From Dehalococcoidia bacterium UBA2160 (GTDB lineage: Bacteria; Chloroflexota; Dehalococcoidia; Lucifugimonadales; UBA1123), in the NCBI GenBank assembly GCA_002328865.1, contig DCWO01000007.1:966-37869 (forward strand): a stretch of DNA of 36,904 nt, read 5' to 3'. The notes beneath the pieces were generated by a model. That model was not told where the DNA came from and ran no database searches. It saw nothing but the letters and a program-made list of their open reading frames with translations. The translations under genes and the position numbers were made by a program. Position 1 is the first letter of the stretch, and each line of letters opens with the position of its first letter. Positions 1 through 7,660 of the stretch are shown here, one piece after another.

Positions 1-1
1 C

Positions 2-667
2 GACGGCGCGGTATTGGGGGCGCCGGGGATCGTCATGTCGTACTTGCAGGGGAGCCATGTTGTCTCGTCTTGGTCACAGAAGAGTCGGTCGGCAAAGCTG
101 GCCGACACATTGGCCCGCATACATTCGATAAGCGTCGGCGAGCCAGAAATCGGTTATTTACTGGACGCCGATCAGGTTTCTACCTACTTTTGGGATTGGG
201 ACGGTCATCAGGAACCTCTGGAGTCGCATCCGGACGGCCCGGCGGTGGAGGATGCGATCCGATCGCTCAAACAATCCGCTCCTCCGGTCTCGCACGGATT
301 GGTTCACACCGATTTGTGGATGGGCAACGTCCTGTGGGACCGAAACGAGATCTCGGGAGTCATCGACTGGGAGACGGCAGCTTACGGCGATCCCGCGATT
401 GACGTGGCATACAGTCGAATGGATATGTGCATGGTCGGTCTGTTCGAGGCCGCGGACTGCTTCTTGAAATCGTACGAGGCTGCAACAGGCAGCCATGTCG
501 AAAACCTGGAGCTGTGGGAGCTGGTCGCGGCCGCCGGACTTTTGCCGGACCCCGCCAGATGGCTCTCTTACTGGCAGGAGATTGGCGACACGTGGAGCAC
601 GCCCGAATCGACGCGGTCGAACCTCAGACGGTTTGTGACAGATGCCTTGCACCGAGCGAAGCTCTGA
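2..667 (+). CDS. Aminoglycoside phosphotransferase (APH)-family kinase, 5'-truncated
   Basis: The open reading frame runs in from the window edge, so the N-terminus is missing; a TTG at 14 is only the first start-like codon inside the fragment. The retained part is the C-terminal lobe of an APH/choline-kinase-like phosphotransferase. It shows the catalytic loop HTDLWMGN (His-x-Asp-x4-Asn) followed by the metal-binding IDWE motif and GDPAIDVA, the classic order of this fold. The opening PGIVMSYLQG matches the hinge region between lobes in the family. It would transfer phosphate from ATP to a small hydroxylated substrate. The substrate cannot be told from sequence, and antibiotic resistance should not be assumed because the family is broad. 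The next gene starts 180 bases downstream on the same strand. Confidence 0.85.
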   Translation, partial: DGAVLGAPGIVMSYLQGSHVVSSWSQKSRSAKLADTLARIHSISVGEPEIGYLLDADQVSTYFWDWDGHQEPLESHPDGPAVEDAIRSLKQSAPPVSHGLVHTDLWMGNVLWDRNEISGVIDWETAAYGDPAIDVAYSRMDMCMVGLFEAADCFLKSYEAATGSHVENLELWELVAAAGLLPDPARWLSYWQEIGDTWSTPESTRSNLRRFVTDALHRAKL

Positions 668-847
668 CGCCCGTGGTCCGATGCGGGGCGCCCTGGGACG
701 GCCGCAAGTGGAGACGGCCGCATAGGACGCGTTTGGTCATCACGAAGATGCCGGCCCCCTGCGGCTCGACGAACTTGCGCTTGACGAATTCCCGGTCGCA
801 TCGAAAACCGGTTGGCTGAAGATTCGTCATTTCAGAAGAGGAGATCG

Positions 848-1696
848 ATGGGAAACGGAAACGATGATCGATCCGGAAACGGTCCTGGCCCGGCAGAGCG
901 ACCCGTCTACGGATACGATTCGCCTGCGGTCCAAGAAACGTATGTTTCACGAGAGGCGGCACGCGTCGCAAGATTTCTGATGCCGCATCTGCGTCCGGGG
1001 ATGACATTGCTCGATTGCGGCTGTGGTCCCGGCGCCATAACCGTGGGTCTTGCCGACGCCGTGGCGCCCGGTCGGGTCACGGGCGTCGATCTGGAACCGG
1101 GGATGATCGCGAAGGCAAAGGAGCTTGCCGAAAATCGACAAGTCGAGAACGTCGAGTTTCGGACGGCTGACATTACCGACCTGCCGTTTCCTGACGACTC
1201 GTTCGACGTTGTCTTCACCAGCGCCGTGCTTGAGCATCTTGCAGAGCCCGTGCAAGCCTTAGGGGTGATTCACAGTAAGCTGAAGCCCGGCGGTCTCGTG
1301 GCGGCGATATGCACCGACTGGGGAGATCCGTTGATCTCACCGGTGAACAGGGCAGTCGGGCAGTTTTTCGAGCTGTTCGAGAGAGGCTTCAATCATCACG
1401 GGGGCTCGCTGAATCGTGGCAGGCATCTCAGGGGCATGATGCGTCAGGTGGGATTCGACGTCATCGAGTTCTCGGCGTCATTTGGGAACTCGTCGACTCC
1501 TGAGATTGTGCGCGAATCTGTGGACTCGTACATCGGCTGGATGGACAATCTGCCCTTGTTCGTGCAGAGCATCGAATTGGGATGGACCGACCGCCCCACG
1601 CTGGACAGCATCAAAGAGGGTATGAGGCAGTGGGCAAACGACCCGAACGCGTTCCTCGCGCTGGGCCGGTGCGAGGCCATCGGTCGCAAGGCGTGA
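848..1696 (+). CDS. Class I SAM-dependent methyltransferase
   Basis: Predicted 282-residue Rossmann-fold methyltransferase. Motif I is LLDCGCGPG, the acidic end of beta-2 is GVDLEPGM, motif II/III is FRTADITDLPFPDDSFDVV, and the post-motif AVLEHLAEP is typical of the Methyltransf_11/UbiE-like group. It should transfer a methyl group from S-adenosylmethionine to an unknown small molecule. The C-terminal 110 residues are variable and do not reveal the substrate. I chose ATG 848 because AGAAGAGGAG lies just upstream. An in-frame TTG at 812 would add 12 residues before the methyltransferase fold but lacks a comparable ribosome site. It stands alone between the phosphotransferase and chrA, with a 7-bp inverted repeat just after its stop. 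Confidence 0.88.
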   Translation: MGNGNDDRSGNGPGPAERPVYGYDSPAVQETYVSREAARVARFLMPHLRPGMTLLDCGCGPGAITVGLADAVAPGRVTGVDLEPGMIAKAKELAENRQVENVEFRTADITDLPFPDDSFDVVFTSAVLEHLAEPVQALGVIHSKLKPGGLVAAICTDWGDPLISPVNRAVGQFFELFERGFNHHGGSLNRGRHLRGMMRQVGFDVIEFSASFGNSSTPEIVRESVDSYIGWMDNLPLFVQSIELGWTDRPTLDSIKEGMRQWANDPNAFLALGRCEAIGRKA

Positions 1697-1722
1697 CGAG
1701 CGGAGGCTCGATCTTGGATCCG

Positions 1723-1745
1723 GTCAGTTAACGGAGGCAACTGAC
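1723..1745. repeat. Short inverted repeat after the methyltransferase gene
   Basis: GTCAGTT at 1723-1729 is repeated as its exact complement AACTGAC at 1739-1745 around a 9-base loop. It lies 27 bases past the methyltransferase stop. It could stop or stabilise the transcript, but no T-run follows, so it is not a classical intrinsic terminator. Confidence 0.35.
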
Positions 1746-1888
1746 TCCGAGTCATCGCACAGATTCGACGCCACCATGCTAGAGTGACGTCAGGCCAACA
1801 GTGACGTGGGAGGCGGTGGTGGCGGGATGCCCATTTGGGGTCGGAATCGACGGCGCACGGCGTAGACTCGGCGCCATGGCGCTGCTCG

Positions 1889-3088
1889 ATGACTAAGCAG
1901 ACCGGTCGGGGTTCGCTTCTCGAAGTGCTCGCGGTGTTCGGGAGGCTGGGGCTGACCTCCTTCGGCGGGCCGGTGGCGCATCTCGGCTATTTCCGGCAGG
2001 AATTCGTCGAACGGCGCCGCTGGCTGGACGAGCGGTCGTACGCGGACATCGTGGCGCTCTGCCAGTTTCTGCCGGGACCCGCGAGCAGTCAGGTTGGAAT
2101 CGCAGTCGGCATCAAACGCGCCGGCATCCTGGGCGGGATTGCCGCGTGGTTCGGATTCACCATCCCGTCCGCCATCGCCCTCATACTCTTCGCGTACCGC
2201 GTCACAGCCATCGGTGACGTTTCCGACGCCGGTTGGCTTCACGGACTGAAGGTCGTCGCGGTGGCGGTGGTCGGCCTCGCCGTCTGGGGAATGGCGAGGA
2301 CGCTCTGCCCTGACCTACCGCGGGCCACGATGGCAATCGTCGCCGCCGTCGCGTTGCTTGCCTGGCAGACGCCGGCAAGTCAGATCGCCGTCATCGGCGC
2401 CGGTGGACTGCTGGGGTGGCGCTTGCTCCGAGAGGATTCTGATCGGCAGGGTTCGGCGTCGTTGTTCCCAGTCGGCCGAACCGTCGCGACACTCTGCCTG
2501 GCTTTGTTCACGACAACGCTGATTGCGCTGCCGTTGATCGAGCGCGTCGTCTCCAGCGAGCCGCTTCAGGTGTTCGACAGCTTCTTCAGATCAGGCTCCT
2601 TGGTATTTGGCGGCGGACACGTCGTGCTGCCACTGCTTCAGGCTGAGGTCGTTCCACCCGCATGGGTGACGAACGAGGAGTTCATCGCGGGATATGGTGC
2701 GGCGCAAGCCGTTCCCGGGCCGTTGTTCACGTTCTCGGCCTATTTGGGAACGATTCTGGACGGCGCCCCGACCGGCTGGCCCGGCGGTCTGTTCGCGTTG
2801 GGCGCCATCTATATTCCGTCGTTCCTGTTGGTGATAGGCTCCGCTCCTTTTTGGGACAATCTCCGAGCCAAGACCGGATTCGGCGGGGTGATGCGCGGCA
2901 TCAACGCGGCGGTAGTCGGACTGTTGGCGGCGGCGCTTTACGGTCCGGTCTGGATCAGCGCAATCGAACGTTCCGAGGATTTCGCGTTGGCACTGGGGGC
3001 GTTCGGCCTGCTCGCGTTTTGGAAGTGGCCGCCATGGCTGGTCGTTGTGCTTTCGGCGCTGGGCGGCCAGATGCTCGCATCGATCTGA
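1889..3088 (+). CDS. chrA: Chromate transporter, ChrA (CHR) family
   Basis: Predicted 399-residue polytopic membrane protein of the CHR family, with two homologous halves as in long-chain ChrA. The N-terminal half has TSFGGPVAHLGYFR followed by the FLPGPASSQVG segment. The second half has the matching SLVFGGGHVVLPLL and AAQAVPGPLFTFSAYLG. Family members export chromate, and some are thought to move other oxyanions. I prefer ATG 1889, which leaves a short cytoplasmic lead before the first CHR block. A TTG at 1835 would add 18 residues with no membrane or family character. The gene is convergent with the MFS gene that ends at 3097, only 8 bases away. No chromate regulator (chrB-like) is nearby, so true chromate specificity is unproven. 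Confidence 0.88.
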   Translation: MTKQTGRGSLLEVLAVFGRLGLTSFGGPVAHLGYFRQEFVERRRWLDERSYADIVALCQFLPGPASSQVGIAVGIKRAGILGGIAAWFGFTIPSAIALILFAYRVTAIGDVSDAGWLHGLKVVAVAVVGLAVWGMARTLCPDLPRATMAIVAAVALLAWQTPASQIAVIGAGGLLGWRLLREDSDRQGSASLFPVGRTVATLCLALFTTTLIALPLIERVVSSEPLQVFDSFFRSGSLVFGGGHVVLPLLQAEVVPPAWVTNEEFIAGYGAAQAVPGPLFTFSAYLGTILDGAPTGWPGGLFALGAIYIPSFLLVIGSAPFWDNLRAKTGFGGVMRGINAAVVGLLAAALYGPVWISAIERSEDFALALGAFGLLAFWKWPPWLVVVLSALGGQMLASI

Positions 3089-3096
3089 CGGGAGCG

Positions 3097-4416
3097 TTAG
3101 GTCGCCTTTGCCGCGGATTCGGCCACCGCGAGCTCCGCTTGACGACTCGGAACATTCGCGATCAGCATGAGCAGGCCGCCGGTGATCCAGGCCAAAGCGA
3201 AGAACGTGATCGAGAAGTCGTAGCTCGACTGCTCAGACCAGGTCCATCCTGCGAATATCGGTCCGAATGCGCCGACGATATTGCCAGCGGGCGTCACGAA
3301 GCCCCGGATGGCGCCCATGTGCTTGCGACCGAAGTACGTAGCCCACGCGACGTTCAGCGTAGGCGTGAACCCGCCCATCATAAGCCCGAACAACACCGCG
3401 TACGCCACCAGCATCCACATGCTTTGTGCGACCACCAACAACATCAACGCAAGCCCGGTGGACGTCAGACAGACGGCCGTGACCCATCGAACGTGAACAC
3501 GCTCGCATAGTATGCCCCACGGGAGCTTGGAAACCACCGCGAAGAACGCCATCATGGTCGCGATGGTCGTCGCGGCGCCAATTTCGAACCCTTTGTCCTG
3601 GATGTAGGCTACTTGATGGAACATCACCGGCATCAACGAAAGATGCGTCAGCGCCTGGACGATCATCAGCACCCAGAGCGATCGCGTTCTCATCGCCTCT
3701 TTCAGAGTTAGAGATACTTCGACGCCAGCGGGATTGGAGTCCGCCGAAATCCCGTCGGCCGGTTGCGAATCCCCGTCCGGCAGCATGCCCGCGTCCTCCG
3801 GGCTTCGACGCATAAGCAGCGCGGCCAACGGCGCCAGCGCCAACATCAGCACGAATCCCAAGACCACCCACGCCGTTCGCCAACCGTACTGGCTCACCAC
3901 CCACCCCGACAAGGGCGCGATCACCACGCCGCCCGTCGAGATTCCCATCGTGCCCACGGCCATTGCTCGTCCGCGCATCCGAATGAACCACTTCGAGATC
4001 ACTGACGGACCGATCAGCATGCCACCCATGGCGTGGGTGGCCAGCCCGAAGAACACACCTTGGATGATATAGAACTCCCAGAGGGTATTCACGCAGGAAG
4101 TGAACATCAGCGCAATGCCGGCTACTATGCTTCCGACGACGATCATGACACGCGGCCCATGCTTTCTGTCCACCAGCATTCCAAGAAAAGGAACAACGGG
4201 CAGCAAGGCCAGTCGGAACAAGGCAATGCCAGAGAATTCAGTACGCGAAATGCCGAGCTCTTCGCCCATGGGGACGACGAAAAATCCCATGCCGTAGCCG
4301 CTGATGCCAGCCGTTATCATGGAAGTGGTGAAGGTGACGAGCACGACGGCCCATCCGTAGAAGACCCACCGGCTGAGGAAACGCTCCACTGCCCGGTCGA
4401 TCGCTGCACTGTGCAT
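3097..4416 (-). CDS. MFS transporter, monocarboxylate/oxalate-formate antiporter-like
   Basis: Predicted 439-residue major facilitator with about 12 hydrophobic segments and a central hydrophilic loop near residues 205-235. The N-half loop carries GMLVDRKHGPR, the expected loop 2-3 MFS signature region. The spacing and the segments beginning GWAVVLVTF and ending GFVTPAGNIVGAFGPIFAGW recall the OFA/monocarboxylate transporter branch (MFS_1). It would sit in the cytoplasmic membrane and move a small organic anion or similar solute, but the substrate cannot be told. Start ATG 4416 gives a short N-terminal tail before the first membrane segment. It is convergent with chrA and separated by 235 bases from the anti-sigma gene. 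A role in importing substrates for the catabolic genes downstream is only inference. Confidence 0.85.
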   Translation of the reverse strand: MHSAAIDRAVERFLSRWVFYGWAVVLVTFTTSMITAGISGYGMGFFVVPMGEELGISRTEFSGIALFRLALLPVVPFLGMLVDRKHGPRVMIVVGSIVAGIALMFTSCVNTLWEFYIIQGVFFGLATHAMGGMLIGPSVISKWFIRMRGRAMAVGTMGISTGGVVIAPLSGWVVSQYGWRTAWVVLGFVLMLALAPLAALLMRRSPEDAGMLPDGDSQPADGISADSNPAGVEVSLTLKEAMRTRSLWVLMIVQALTHLSLMPVMFHQVAYIQDKGFEIGAATTIATMMAFFAVVSKLPWGILCERVHVRWVTAVCLTSTGLALMLLVVAQSMWMLVAYAVLFGLMMGGFTPTLNVAWATYFGRKHMGAIRGFVTPAGNIVGAFGPIFAGWTWSEQSSYDFSITFFALAWITGGLLMLIANVPSRQAELAVAESAAKAT

Positions 4417-4651
4417 GCTGCGGTTGCTCGCTTGATTGCGTCGCCCCGGCGTGACCGGACCAACACGGGATGGGCAGTAGTCTATGCCCGAAGGGAGAGC
4501 GAGTCAACACGCTCGACGCCGGTCCAGCGGTGATTCGTGTGGGAATGCAAGGATGACGGGTTCGATCGTGGAGTGGCTAAGATGGCGTCGGATTGACCAA
4601 AACCCGGGAAGAAAGCGGGGCGGATGGGCGAACGTCCGGACGCCCGTGAGT

Positions 4652-4924
4652 TCAGGCGGACCGCTCTTTTTCGATCTGGTCGCGCACTCGCCGTTCGAAT
4701 CCGGACGGGGCTCGTTGTTTGGGCGTGGAACGCAACAACCCGACGGTGGCTCGCAAGGTGTTCATGAATGCAGAACACGGTGCGCACCACGCCGTGTGGG
4801 CATCAACCTGTTGGCGCGTGCGGACGTCCAGATCGTCGTCCAGGAAGTCCGACGACAGGTTCTGAACCTCTTCACAGTCAGGTTCAGAGTTTCGACGCTT
4901 GAATATGCCTAAGATTCGTTCCAC
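4652..4924 (-). CDS. Soluble zinc-finger anti-sigma factor (ZAS/HC2 type)
   Basis: Predicted 90-residue protein with the anti-sigma zinc motif H43-x3-C47-x2-C50 plus an upstream Cys17, i.e. C-x25-HTAWCAPC. The Cys-to-His and His-to-Cys spacings equal those I recall for the redox-sensing anti-sigma factor RsrA (C11, H37, C41, C44). No transmembrane segment is present, so it is a cytoplasmic anti-sigma rather than a membrane-anchored one. The start is GTG 4924, preceded by AAAGGA at sensible spacing and by an in-frame stop close upstream. It is transcribed away from the ECF sigma gene at 5132, its presumed partner. Such a divergent layout is unusual, since sigma and anti-sigma are normally co-transcribed. 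Redox sensing is inference from spacing. Confidence 0.8.
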   Translation of the reverse strand: MERILGIFKRRNSEPDCEEVQNLSSDFLDDDLDVRTRQQVDAHTAWCAPCSAFMNTLRATVGLLRSTPKQRAPSGFERRVRDQIEKERSA

Positions 4925-5131
4925 TTGCCGTTAATTCCTTTACTAGCCACTAGCCGGATTATCCGTTAATGTACGGTATGAGCCGCCTTCGGTCAACCGG
5001 GGTTTCGCTTTTCAATTGCCTTGGTTACAATTGGATGCAATTGCTGAGCGAAGAGGTTCACCTCTCCACGGCAGACACGGAACGCGCCTCCATCCCTGAG
5101 ATCCTGGGACCTTTCGGCGCTGAAGCATCAT
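4925..5131. promoter_or_regulatory. Divergent control region between anti-sigma and sigma genes
   Basis: This 207-bp AT-richer gap must hold the start signals of both divergent genes. CCGTTAAT occurs twice (4928-4935 and 4961-4968). CAATTG occurs three times between about 5013 and 5047. A TACAAT hexamer at 5026-5031 resembles a -10 box facing the sigma gene, but I see no good -35 partner. A self-recognised ECF promoter is plausible but I cannot name its boxes. Confidence 0.4.
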
Positions 5132-5677
5132 ATGACAGAAGACAGCAGCAACAACGAAAACGCCCTGGCGACGTTCGATGAGATCGTCGAGCAGTACTCC
5201 GATTTCGTCTACAACGTAGCCTTCCGCATGATGGGCAAACCCGAGGACGCGGAGGATGTCGCTCAGGACGCGTTCTTGTCGGCCTACAGGGCGTTCGAGC
5301 GGTTCAGAGGCGAATCTCGGGTCACGACATGGCTCTATCGCATCACGGTCAACGCCGCCTTGATGAAGCTCCGCAAAGAGAAAAAAGCGCGAACGCTCAC
5401 CCGAACGGGACTCGAGGACGTGGACCTGGCGGACTGGACCGACGTTTCTGACCGGTTCGCGTCAAACTCCGAGCTCGGCCAGAAGCTGATGGACGGCATC
5501 GCCATGCTGCCCGACGATCTGAAAGCGGCCGTTGTGCTAAGAGACATCGAGGAGTTGTCGAACGCCGAAGCATCCGACGTGCTCGAAATATCGGTCGCGT
5601 CGCTGAAATCTCGGCTCCACCGAGGCCGCGTGCTCCTGCGCAAACACCTCGACGAATTCCTAACAGTCAAAAGCTGA
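5132..5677 (+). CDS. ECF-type RNA polymerase sigma factor (sigma-70 family)
   Basis: Predicted 181-residue sigma factor with only regions 2 and 4, the hallmark of the ECF group. Region 2 spans about residues 16-82 and includes YNVAFRMMGKPEDAEDVAQD and TTWLYRITVNAA, which contact the core enzyme and the -10 element. Region 4 spans about 115-175, with the helix-turn-helix LSNAEASDVLEISVASLKSR that reads the -35 element. It would redirect RNA polymerase to a stress or envelope regulon. ATG 5132 is the first start in frame with the conserved N-terminus. The divergent zinc-finger anti-sigma gene is the likely regulator. A small membrane ORF begins 17 bases after its stop and is probably co-transcribed. 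Confidence 0.93.
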   Translation: MTEDSSNNENALATFDEIVEQYSDFVYNVAFRMMGKPEDAEDVAQDAFLSAYRAFERFRGESRVTTWLYRITVNAALMKLRKEKKARTLTRTGLEDVDLADWTDVSDRFASNSELGQKLMDGIAMLPDDLKAAVVLRDIEELSNAEASDVLEISVASLKSRLHRGRVLLRKHLDEFLTVKS

Positions 5678-5694
5678 GCCGGCGCCGACCCGCT

Positions 5695-5919
5695 ATGAGA
5701 GACCTTCCCATCGTCTTTCCGATCTCGTTGGTCGTGATCCTCATTGCGATCTTCTTCACCGCCGCCTACGCGATCTCCGAAGACGCCCTGTCCGAAGCGA
5801 GCCCAGCGTACGCATCGACGCTCGAGTCACCGATCGCGTCAACTGACGCCCCCAAAGACTCTGCGGCGGACACTGACTGGTATCAGCAAGCCGCCATATT
5901 CGTGTGCCCTCTTCACTGA
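5695..5919 (+). CDS. Small single-pass membrane or exported protein, unrecognised
   Basis: Predicted 74-residue protein beginning 17 bases after the sigma factor stop, so probably in the same transcript. Residues 8-27 form one strongly hydrophobic segment after a short N-terminus with an Arg, followed by an acidic, Ser/Ala/Thr-rich tail. This fits a membrane anchor or uncleaved signal with about 45 residues outside. I recognise no family. Its position next to an ECF sigma gene could mean a sensory or target role, but nothing in the sequence proves it. It could also be an N-terminal remnant of a longer exported protein, since the tail ends abruptly at VCPLH. Confidence 0.5.
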   Translation: MRDLPIVFPISLVVILIAIFFTAAYAISEDALSEASPAYASTLESPIASTDAPKDSAADTDWYQQAAIFVCPLH

Positions 5920-5956
5920 CCAGGGACCTCGAACGCTGAGAGCGACCGTCGCCTGG

Positions 5957-6003
5957 GCCGAGGCGTCAATCCAGCTTGGAAGCAACGCGAAAGACGCCTC
6001 GGC
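5957..6003. terminator. Strong hairpin between convergent genes
   Basis: GCCGAGGCGTC at 5957-5967 pairs perfectly over 11 bases with GACGCCTCGGC at 5993-6003 around a 25-base loop. It lies between the stop of the small membrane ORF (5919) and the stop of the convergent aldolase gene (6026). That position suits a bidirectional transcription stop or 3'-end stabiliser. No T-run follows on either strand, so it is not a textbook intrinsic terminator. Confidence 0.5.
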
Positions 6004-6025
6004 GGCGGTTTCTGGCTGGGACGAA

Positions 6026-6919
6026 CTACCAGGGCATGGTCCTGCCCATCTCTTTTCTCAAAGCATCTGCCACGTCGGGATCGGGAACATGGAGTATCCT
6101 GGCGCCTTCCTCGAACAGAGCATGGCGGGCGCGCTCTTCAATCGTCATGTTCGGGTCCTGCCAACTGCACAGGAATGCGAGGCCGGCCTTGTCGCAGGCG
6201 CTCTTCACAATGTGCCTTGCGTTGTCCATCTCCGGCTTGTAGGGCGGGTCGTGTTGCTCCGGGTCGCCGAACGACATCCCCATGTCTCCGGGTCCCCATT
6301 CGGCGAACGAGAGGCCGGGAACCGCCGCGATGTTGTCGGCGTCCGGAAGGCAGAACCTGTCCTCGATCTTGAGACCGAGCATGAGTTCGCCATCCGGGTT
6401 GAGCGGCCAGGGATCGGCTTTCCACATGTATTCGACCGGGTCCAACCCCCAGACTTCGGCCGGGTCCCTTTGACCTCCGCCTCCCCTGACGCCTTCTGCG
6501 AGCCCGAGATCTCGCCCGATCGTCTGGAAAACGTACCGACACACGGCCACGAATGCGGCAACCGCGTCCGCCCGACGTGTGTGCGTGTGCAGAATGCCAT
6601 GCACGCCGGTCCCTAAGACATGCCTTGCTTGCCAGGCGTTGTAGTGCACCTCTTCGGGAGTCATGCAGTTGGAAGGCAGGGTCGTTATGACAGTCGGGGT
6701 GGGGTGCCCGCTGGGGGTCGGGCCGCCGTCATGCAGGCCTTTCATGAACTGTGAAAGTCCGACCGTGTCGAACGGGTGGTGTTCGAAGTCGAATTGGATC
6801 ATGTCAGCCCACGTTTGCGACATATCCTTACCGCATTCATAGGTCAACTCCGGCGCTCCAGTCGAAAAGATCGCTTGATCCTGCTGTATGAGCTCTATGC
6901 ATTTGTTGATTCTGGCCAT
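6026..6919 (-). CDS. HpcH/HpaI aldolase/citrate lyase-family protein
   Basis: Predicted 297-residue TIM-barrel protein of the HpcH/HpaI family, whose members cleave or form C-C bonds with pyruvate-type substrates using a divalent metal. Visible family elements are DFEHHPFD (residues 44-51, equivalent to the DGEHAPND His motif), metal ligand Glu186 in GLKIEDR and Asp212 in GPGDMGMSFG. The segment where HpaI has its catalytic Arg reads TVITTLP here, so that Arg appears to be lost. An insertion around residues 140-180 makes it longer than HpaI. ATG 6919 is chosen because GGGAGGAAT sits directly upstream; a further 15-residue extension lacks such a site. It follows ridA on the same strand after 173 bases. 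The substrate is unknown. Confidence 0.8.
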   Translation of the reverse strand: MARINKCIELIQQDQAIFSTGAPELTYECGKDMSQTWADMIQFDFEHHPFDTVGLSQFMKGLHDGGPTPSGHPTPTVITTLPSNCMTPEEVHYNAWQARHVLGTGVHGILHTHTRRADAVAAFVAVCRYVFQTIGRDLGLAEGVRGGGGQRDPAEVWGLDPVEYMWKADPWPLNPDGELMLGLKIEDRFCLPDADNIAAVPGLSFAEWGPGDMGMSFGDPEQHDPPYKPEMDNARHIVKSACDKAGLAFLCSWQDPNMTIEERARHALFEEGARILHVPDPDVADALRKEMGRTMPW

Positions 6920-7092
6920 CGTATTCCTCCCGCGTAAAGTGAAATCCGAGATGTATCTAATCACTATCCAACACAGTCTTCAAGCTCAAAGGTCATGCGG
7001 GGTCGTGCCCAGCCTGGCCTTAATGACTTTGTCTAGGTCTCTCGACTTGGCTGCAACGACAACCTTCCACGCGACCATACCGTCGATTCGAG

Positions 7093-7506
7093 CTACGGCG
7101 AGTTACGAGCCCGGTCGGTTGGGATGACGGCCACAGCCTCGATCTCGATCAGGTAGTCGTCGCGGACCAGACCGCTGACTTGAACCAGAGACGACGCAGG
7201 ATACGGACGCTCGAAGAATTCCGCCCTCACCTCGTGGATGCCCATGAGATCCGACATGTCCGTGACGAACACAAGGACTTTGACGATGTCCGACATCCTG
7301 CCGCCCGCGAATTCCAGCGCCGCCTGGATGTTTTCGAGCACCTGACGCGTTTGCGCTTTCATGTCGCCGACGCCAACGGTGGCGCCGTCAGCGCCTTGCG
7401 CCGTGTGACCCGATATGTGCAAGACCTTGCCCTCGGGTTGCCAGGCCGCGCTCGAGAATATGCCGAACGGCTCCGGCCTGTCCGGGGTGTTGAATGCATG
7501 TGCCAT
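7093..7506 (-). CDS. RidA/YjgF (Rid) family protein lacking the catalytic Arg
   Basis: Predicted 137-residue member of the Rid (YjgF/YER057c/UK114) family, trimeric proteins that in the RidA branch hydrolyse reactive enamine/imine intermediates. Family features are the SGHTAQGADG loop, a Gln-Thr-Arg helix start at QTRQVLENI, and the C-terminal LVQVSGLVRDDYLIEIEAVA strand. The position that is Arg105 in RidA (PARS) is Ser105 here (PASS). By that criterion it belongs with the Rid groups that lack deaminase activity. ATG 7506 is chosen for the GGAGG just upstream; 52 further codons of open frame are not family-like. It is divergent from the SDR gene and precedes the aldolase gene, suggesting a role in the same catabolic block. 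Confidence 0.88.
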   Translation of the reverse strand: MAHAFNTPDRPEPFGIFSSAAWQPEGKVLHISGHTAQGADGATVGVGDMKAQTRQVLENIQAALEFAGGRMSDIVKVLVFVTDMSDLMGIHEVRAEFFERPYPASSLVQVSGLVRDDYLIEIEAVAVIPTDRARNSP

Positions 7507-7552
7507 GTCGTTTTGCCTCCTTCGTCGAATTGTCTCGCCTGTCTTCGCGACG

Positions 7553-7558
7553 ATTATA
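7553..7558 (-). promoter_or_regulatory. Candidate -10 box upstream of the Rid gene
   Basis: On the minus strand this reads TATAAT, a perfect bacterial -10 hexamer, 46 bases before the ATG of the Rid gene. No convincing -35 hexamer is seen at 16-18 bases. The same bases on the plus strand overlap TATACT (7555-7560), which could serve the divergent SDR gene. Confidence 0.4.
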
Positions 7559-7660
7559 CTGCGGCGCCAATCCAAGTGGGGTCGAGTTGGCTCGAACGCA
7601 TCCGCTCCTGATTGTGATAAGCTTCGTTCTCGGAAATCAGGTTGACTCCGCGGGGGGAAC

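Noticed and set aside
4484..4912. Plus-strand open frame of 142 codons opposite the anti-sigma gene
   Set aside because: The opposite strand encodes an exact HC2 zinc motif with a ribosome site; this frame has no recognisable content.
4969..5181. 70-codon open frame overlapping the start of the sigma factor
   Set aside because: It covers the control region, overlaps the real start and has no family character.
5744..6616. Long plus-strand open frame of 290 codons across the sigma-downstream ORF and the aldolase gene
   Set aside because: It is antisense to the aldolase, whose motifs are clear, and its own translation has no family features and an Arg/Pro-rich bias typical of a shadow frame.
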